A stretch of DNA of 64,000 nt, taken from contig CAZSXT010000012.1 in the NCBI GenBank assembly GCA_964611435.1, forward strand, positions 29,774 through 93,773. Reading direction: 5' to 3'. The notes under the pieces were generated by a model. It saw only the letters and a list, made by a program, of their open reading frames with translations, was not told the DNA's origin and did no database searches. The first letter of the stretch is position 1. Each line of letters begins with the position of its first letter. Origin of the DNA: JAYPHU01 sp964611435. Lineage in GTDB: Bacteria > Pseudomonadota > Alphaproteobacteria > Rhodospirillales > UBA2165. Of this stretch, positions 60,935 to 64,000 are shown in pieces. Made by a program: the position numbers and the translations under genes.

Positions 60935-61759
60935 TTACCGCTTCCGCCGGCGCATAATCAGCCGGTCGGTCTTCTTGTTATTCCGCGTACGTTTACCCTT
61001 GGTCGGCTTGCCCCACGGGGACACCGGATGGCGGCCACCGGAGGTCCGGCCCTCACCACCGCCGTGGGGGTGATCAACCGGGTTCATCGCGACACCGCGA
61101 ACCTGAGGACGTTTGCCCAGCCAGCGCTTGCGGCCGGCTTTACCCAGCTTGGTATTGGCTTGATCCGGATTGGACACCGCACCGATGGTGGCCATGCACT
61201 CGGCGCGCACCATGCGAATTTCACCGGAGGTCAGGCGTAGCTGCGCATAGCCTTGATCCTTACCGATCAGCTGCACATAGGTGCCCGCCGACCGAGCGAT
61301 CTGACCGCCGTTGCCGACTTTCATCTCCACATTGTGGATGATGGTGCCAACCGGAATATTGCTCATGGGCAGCGCATTGCCCGGCTTGATATCAACCCGC
61401 TCTCCGGAGATGACCGTGTCACCCGGCTGCAGACGTTGCGGCGCGAGGATATACGATTTCTCGCCATCTTCGTAGGTGATCAGGGCGATAAAGGCGCTCC
61501 GGTTCGGATCATACTCCAAACGCTCGACCGTCGCCGGCACATCATAACGCTGCCGCTTGAAATCAACGACCCGATAGCGGCGTTTGTGACCGCCACCCCG
61601 GCGGCGCATGGTGATGCGGCCCTTGTTGTTGCGGCCGCCCTTGCTGCGCAGACCTTCGGTCAGGCTTTTTTCCGGCTTGCCGGACCACAGATCCGACTTA
61701 TCGACGAGCACAAGGCTCCGCCGACCGGGGGATGTGGGTTTGTAATTCTTAAGTGCCAT
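60935..61759 (-). CDS. rplB: Ribosomal protein L2 (uL2)
   Basis: The 274-residue protein has MALKNYKPTSPGRRSLV, GRNNKGRITMRRRGGGHKRRYR and the C-terminal MNPVDHPHGGGEGRTSGG. The conserved His of the GGG loop supports peptidyl-transferase structure. Confidence 0.97.
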   Translation of the reverse strand: MALKNYKPTSPGRRSLVLVDKSDLWSGKPEKSLTEGLRSKGGRNNKGRITMRRRGGGHKRRYRVVDFKRQRYDVPATVERLEYDPNRSAFIALITYEDGEKSYILAPQRLQPGDTVISGERVDIKPGNALPMSNIPVGTIIHNVEMKVGNGGQIARSAGTYVQLIGKDQGYAQLRLTSGEIRMVRAECMATIGAVSNPDQANTKLGKAGRKRWLGKRPQVRGVAMNPVDHPHGGGEGRTSGGRHPVSPWGKPTKGKRTRNNKKTDRLIMRRRKR

Positions 61760-61773
61760 AATCCGTCCCCTGC

Positions 61774-62100
61774 CTATACGCCGGTCGTAATATCAATGGA
61801 ATCGCCATCGACCAGCGTCACGATCGCTTTCTTGGTATCGACCCGCTTGCCGATTTTGCCACGGAACCGCTTCACCTTCCCTTTCTGACGGAGGGTATTC
61901 ACGGCCTTCACCTTGACATCAAAAAGCCCTTCGACGGCGGCGCGAATTTCCGGTTTGGACGCGTCCAGCGGCACCTTAAAGACGACTTGGTTATGTTCGG
62001 AAATGATCGTCGCCTTTTCCGTAATCATCGGCGCGCTGATCACTTGATACATCCGCTCTTTAGAGAGCGTCAGGTTTTTGTTGGCGTACGGACTGCTCAT
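61774..62100 (-). CDS. rplW: Ribosomal protein L23 (uL23)
   Basis: The 108-residue protein has APMITEKATIISEHNQVVFKV and VKAVNTLRQKGKVKRFRGKIG. It is the docking site for trigger factor and SRP at the exit tunnel. Its start overlaps the rplD stop by 4 bases. Confidence 0.96.
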   Translation of the reverse strand: MSSPYANKNLTLSKERMYQVISAPMITEKATIISEHNQVVFKVPLDASKPEIRAAVEGLFDVKVKAVNTLRQKGKVKRFRGKIGKRVDTKKAIVTLVDGDSIDITTGV

Positions 62101-62717
62101 TTCAAACGCTCCTGCAACTGGGCCACGGCGTCCTTGGTCAGCACCAGCGTGTCGCGGCGGAGGATGTCATAGACATTGGCGCCCTGCTGCGGCAGCACAT
62201 CGACTTCGCGGATGTTGCCGAGGGCGCGGCTGAAATTCGCATCCACTTCATTACCGCCGATAACCAAGGCTGATTTCCAGCCCAATGCCTTCAACTGTTT
62301 CGCCAGCTCGCCGGTTTTACCGGAAGCGGACTTCGCCTCATCCAGAACAATCAGCTTGCCATCGGCCTGTTTGGCGGACAGCGCGGAGCGCATAGCGGCG
62401 CGACGCACTTTCTTGGGCAGGCTGTGGCTGTGATCGCGCACCAAAGGACCGAACGCGACACCGCCGCCGACCATGTGCGGGGACTTCCGGTCACCTTGGC
62501 GGGCGCGGCCCGTGCCCTTCTGACGGAACGGCTTAGCCGTGCTGCCAGCGATCTCGGCACGCTGCTTTGTTTTGTGATTGCCCGACCGGCGCTTGGCGAG
62601 CTGCCAATTCACGGCGCGATGCAGAAGATCGGCACGAGGCGACACGCCGAAAATGGCATCGTCGAGATCGATATCGCCGACCTTCTTGTTATCCAAACTG
62701 ATCACGTCACATTTCAT
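62097..62717 (-). CDS. rplD: Ribosomal protein L4 (uL4)
   Basis: The 206-residue protein has SGNHKTKQRAEIAGSTAKPFRQKGTGRARQGD, the tunnel loop, and GGGVAFGPLVRDHSHSLPKKVRR. In E. coli L4 also represses its own operon; no such leader is shown here. It lies 6 bases after rplC. Confidence 0.96.
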   Translation of the reverse strand: MKCDVISLDNKKVGDIDLDDAIFGVSPRADLLHRAVNWQLAKRRSGNHKTKQRAEIAGSTAKPFRQKGTGRARQGDRKSPHMVGGGVAFGPLVRDHSHSLPKKVRRAAMRSALSAKQADGKLIVLDEAKSASGKTGELAKQLKALGWKSALVIGGNEVDANFSRALGNIREVDVLPQQGANVYDILRRDTLVLTKDAVAQLQERLK

Positions 62718-62723
62718 GACCGA

Positions 62724-63563
62724 CTATTCCTTATTCTCTTCGCCGTCGGCATCGCCGGCATCTTTGGCCTCAGCCTCGGGCGCGGCCTCTTCCACCGGCG
62801 CCTCTTCAGCGGCGGCTTCCACGGCTTCTACTTGAACTTCTTCGGCCGGGACCTCATCTTCCGCGGGCGCTTCTTCGGCAGCGGCGGCGCCACCCCGAAT
62901 TGCGCCCGGCATGGGCACATCATCAGGCAGCGGCTTCTTCACGGCGTCGCTGACCAGAATAAACCCTCCCTTGGATCCGGGCACCGCGCCCTTCACCAGG
63001 ATCAACCCGCGATCCGTGTCCGTGGAAACGACCTGTAGATTTTGCGAGGTCACTTGGACGTCACCCATTTGGCCGGCCATTTTCTTACCTTTGAACACCT
63101 TGCCAGGGTCCTGGCACTGACCGGTGGAACCAATGGCGCGGTGGCTGATCGACACACCGTGCGAGGCGCGCAGACCGCCAAAGCCGTGGCGCTTCATGCC
63201 GCCGGCAAAACCTTTACCCTTGGAGGTGCCGACCACATCGACAAATTGTCCTTCAACGAAATGATCTGCGGTCAATTCAGCACCGACATCGATCAGCGCA
63301 TCATCAGACACGCGGAACTCCGCCAGCTTGCGCTTGGGCTCCACCTTGGATCTGGCGAAGTGGCCGCGCATCTGCTTGGACACGTTCTTGACCTTGGCTT
63401 CGCCAACACCGAGCTGCAGGGCGGAATAGCCGTCCCGATCTTGGGTGCGCTGGGCAACGACCTGGCAATTATCCACTTTCAGGACGGTGACTGGAATGTG
63501 GGCGCCGTCTTCCGCGAAGAAGGCGCTCATTCCGAGCTTTTGAGCAATTAATCCGGTTCTCAT
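62724..63563 (-). CDS. rplC: Ribosomal protein L3 (uL3) with acidic C-terminal tail
   Basis: From ATG 63561-63563 (MRTGLIAQKLGMSAFF), with AGGTGG in front, the protein has 279 residues. The core has FVDVVGTSKGKGFAGGMKRHGFGGLRASHG, the Gln-methylation region GSTGQCQDPGKVFKGKKMAGQMG, and then a Glu/Ala/Val-rich tail of about 55 residues (from about 225). The GTG four codons earlier is less well placed. Confidence 0.95.
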   Translation of the reverse strand: MRTGLIAQKLGMSAFFAEDGAHIPVTVLKVDNCQVVAQRTQDRDGYSALQLGVGEAKVKNVSKQMRGHFARSKVEPKRKLAEFRVSDDALIDVGAELTADHFVEGQFVDVVGTSKGKGFAGGMKRHGFGGLRASHGVSISHRAIGSTGQCQDPGKVFKGKKMAGQMGDVQVTSQNLQVVSTDTDRGLILVKGAVPGSKGGFILVSDAVKKPLPDDVPMPGAIRGGAAAAEEAPAEDEVPAEEVQVEAVEAAAEEAPVEEAAPEAEAKDAGDADGEENKE

Positions 63564-63575
63564 GGCGCGATCCAC

Positions 63576-63887
63576 CTAGAGTTTGATTTCCACATCGACG
63601 CCAGAAGCCAAATCAAGCTTCATCAAGGCGTCAACGGTTTCGGGCGTCGGGTCCAGAATGTCGAGCATCCGTTTGTGGGTGCGAATTTCAAACTGTTCCC
63701 GGGACTTCTTGTCGATGTGCGGCGAGCGCAGCACCGTGTACTTTTCGATCCTGGTCGGCAGCGGGATCGGTCCGCGGACCTGCGCCCCGGTGCGCTTGGC
63801 CGTATTGACGATCTCCAGGGTGGATTGATCCAGCACCCGGTGATCGAACGCTTTGAGGCGTATTCTTATATTTTGACTGTCTACCAT
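63576..63887 (-). CDS. rpsJ: Ribosomal protein S10 (uS10)
   Basis: The ATG 63885-63887 (MVDSQNIRIRLKAFDHRVLDQ) gives 103 residues, the normal size. It has RGPIPLPTRIEKYTVLRSPH and THKRMLDILDPTPETVDALMKLD. S10 (NusE) also acts in antitermination. It is the first gene of the S10 block after tuf. Confidence 0.96.
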   Translation of the reverse strand: MVDSQNIRIRLKAFDHRVLDQSTLEIVNTAKRTGAQVRGPIPLPTRIEKYTVLRSPHIDKKSREQFEIRTHKRMLDILDPTPETVDALMKLDLASGVDVEIKL

Positions 63888-63907
63888 GATCTTAGGCCTT
63901 AAACTGA

Positions 63908-63934
63908 ACCGGCGCCCCACCATGGAGCGCCGGT
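63908..63934 (-). promoter_or_regulatory. Hairpin in the tuf-rpsJ gap
   Basis: ACCGGCGC (63927-63934 on the minus strand) pairs with GCGCCGGT (63908-63915) around an 11-base loop, 11 bases after the tuf stop. Only a mixed TTCAGTTT follows, so it may be a partial terminator or attenuator between tuf and the S10 genes rather than a full stop. Confidence 0.45.
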
Positions 63935-63945
63935 ATTAAACATTG

Positions 63946-64000
63946 TTACTCGACGATGCTGGCGACGACGCCGGCGCCGACGGTGCGGCCACCTTCGCGG
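63946..64000 (-). CDS. tuf: Elongation factor Tu, C-terminal end (cut by window edge)
   Basis: The visible codons give REGGRTVGAGVVASIVE and a TAA stop at 63946-63948. This is the conserved end of EF-Tu domain 3. Its place directly upstream of rpsJ is the normal str-S10 arrangement. The rest lies beyond the window. Confidence 0.92.
   Translation of the reverse strand, partial: REGGRTVGAGVVASIVE

Noticed and set aside
1..64000. CRISPR arrays, prophage or insertion sequences
   Set aside because: No regularly spaced repeats, transposase or phage genes were seen in the window.

Overview
The window reads as a chromosomal segment of an alphaproteobacterium, probably of the Rhodospirillales or a related marine or soil order. 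Signs of this are the DUF1489 and ATP12 proteins, two DUF1194 proteins, acyl-CoA carboxylase genes, a CheE-like gene, a GC-rich coding bias, and the tuf-S10-spc-alpha ribosomal block followed directly by degP-like, rarA, crcB, rluC, HAD phosphatase and ATP12 genes. No species can be named from the sequence alone. Most genes lie on the minus strand. The main plus-strand block is 31145-38985.

Layout. 1-5561: a truncated CheE-like gene, DUF1489, a single-domain response regulator, an enoyl-CoA hydratase and thiolase pair, two unknown genes, and a membrane-anchored methyltransferase that looks frameshifted. 5563-16730: a hybrid sensor kinase, mgtE overlapping maeB, a DUF1194 protein beside a metallo-beta-lactamase/cyclic-nucleotide-binding fusion, a secreted unknown, and an FMN alpha-hydroxyacid dehydrogenase. 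16731-17082: repeats and tRNA-Leu(GAG). 17181-26130: lipB, an alpha/beta hydrolase lipoprotein, a large EF-hand/TPR/CHAT protein, a dienelactone hydrolase, a methyltransferase, and a three-gene nitrile hydratase/thiocyanate hydrolase-type operon behind a CRP-family regulator. A perfect CRP-type palindrome and a small DUF1127-like gene lie upstream of that regulator. 26511-30982: acylphosphatase, the biotin-bearing carboxylase subunit, a second DUF1194 protein and MlaA.

31145-39429 is the most interesting region. It holds an oxalyl-CoA synthetase-like ligase, a PanE-like reductase, a rhomboid protease and an orphan CoxL-like molybdenum hydroxylase. Next comes an iodothyronine-deiodinase-like gene whose active-site codon is an in-frame UGA followed by a SECIS-like hairpin, so it is very probably a selenoprotein. 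It is followed by a gallate-dioxygenase-like ring-cleaving enzyme and, on the other strand, a DOPA 4,5-dioxygenase family protein. Together these suggest reductive dehalogenation and ring cleavage of a phenolic compound. That pathway is an inference.

39490-49670 carries the carboxyltransferase subunit pccB, ATP12, AsmA, HAD phosphatase, rluC, crcB, rarA and a DegP-like protease. 49733-64000 is the ribosomal superoperon from rplQ back to tuf, all on the minus strand, ending in a clear intrinsic terminator. A near-consensus sigma-70 promoter lies in front of rpsM.
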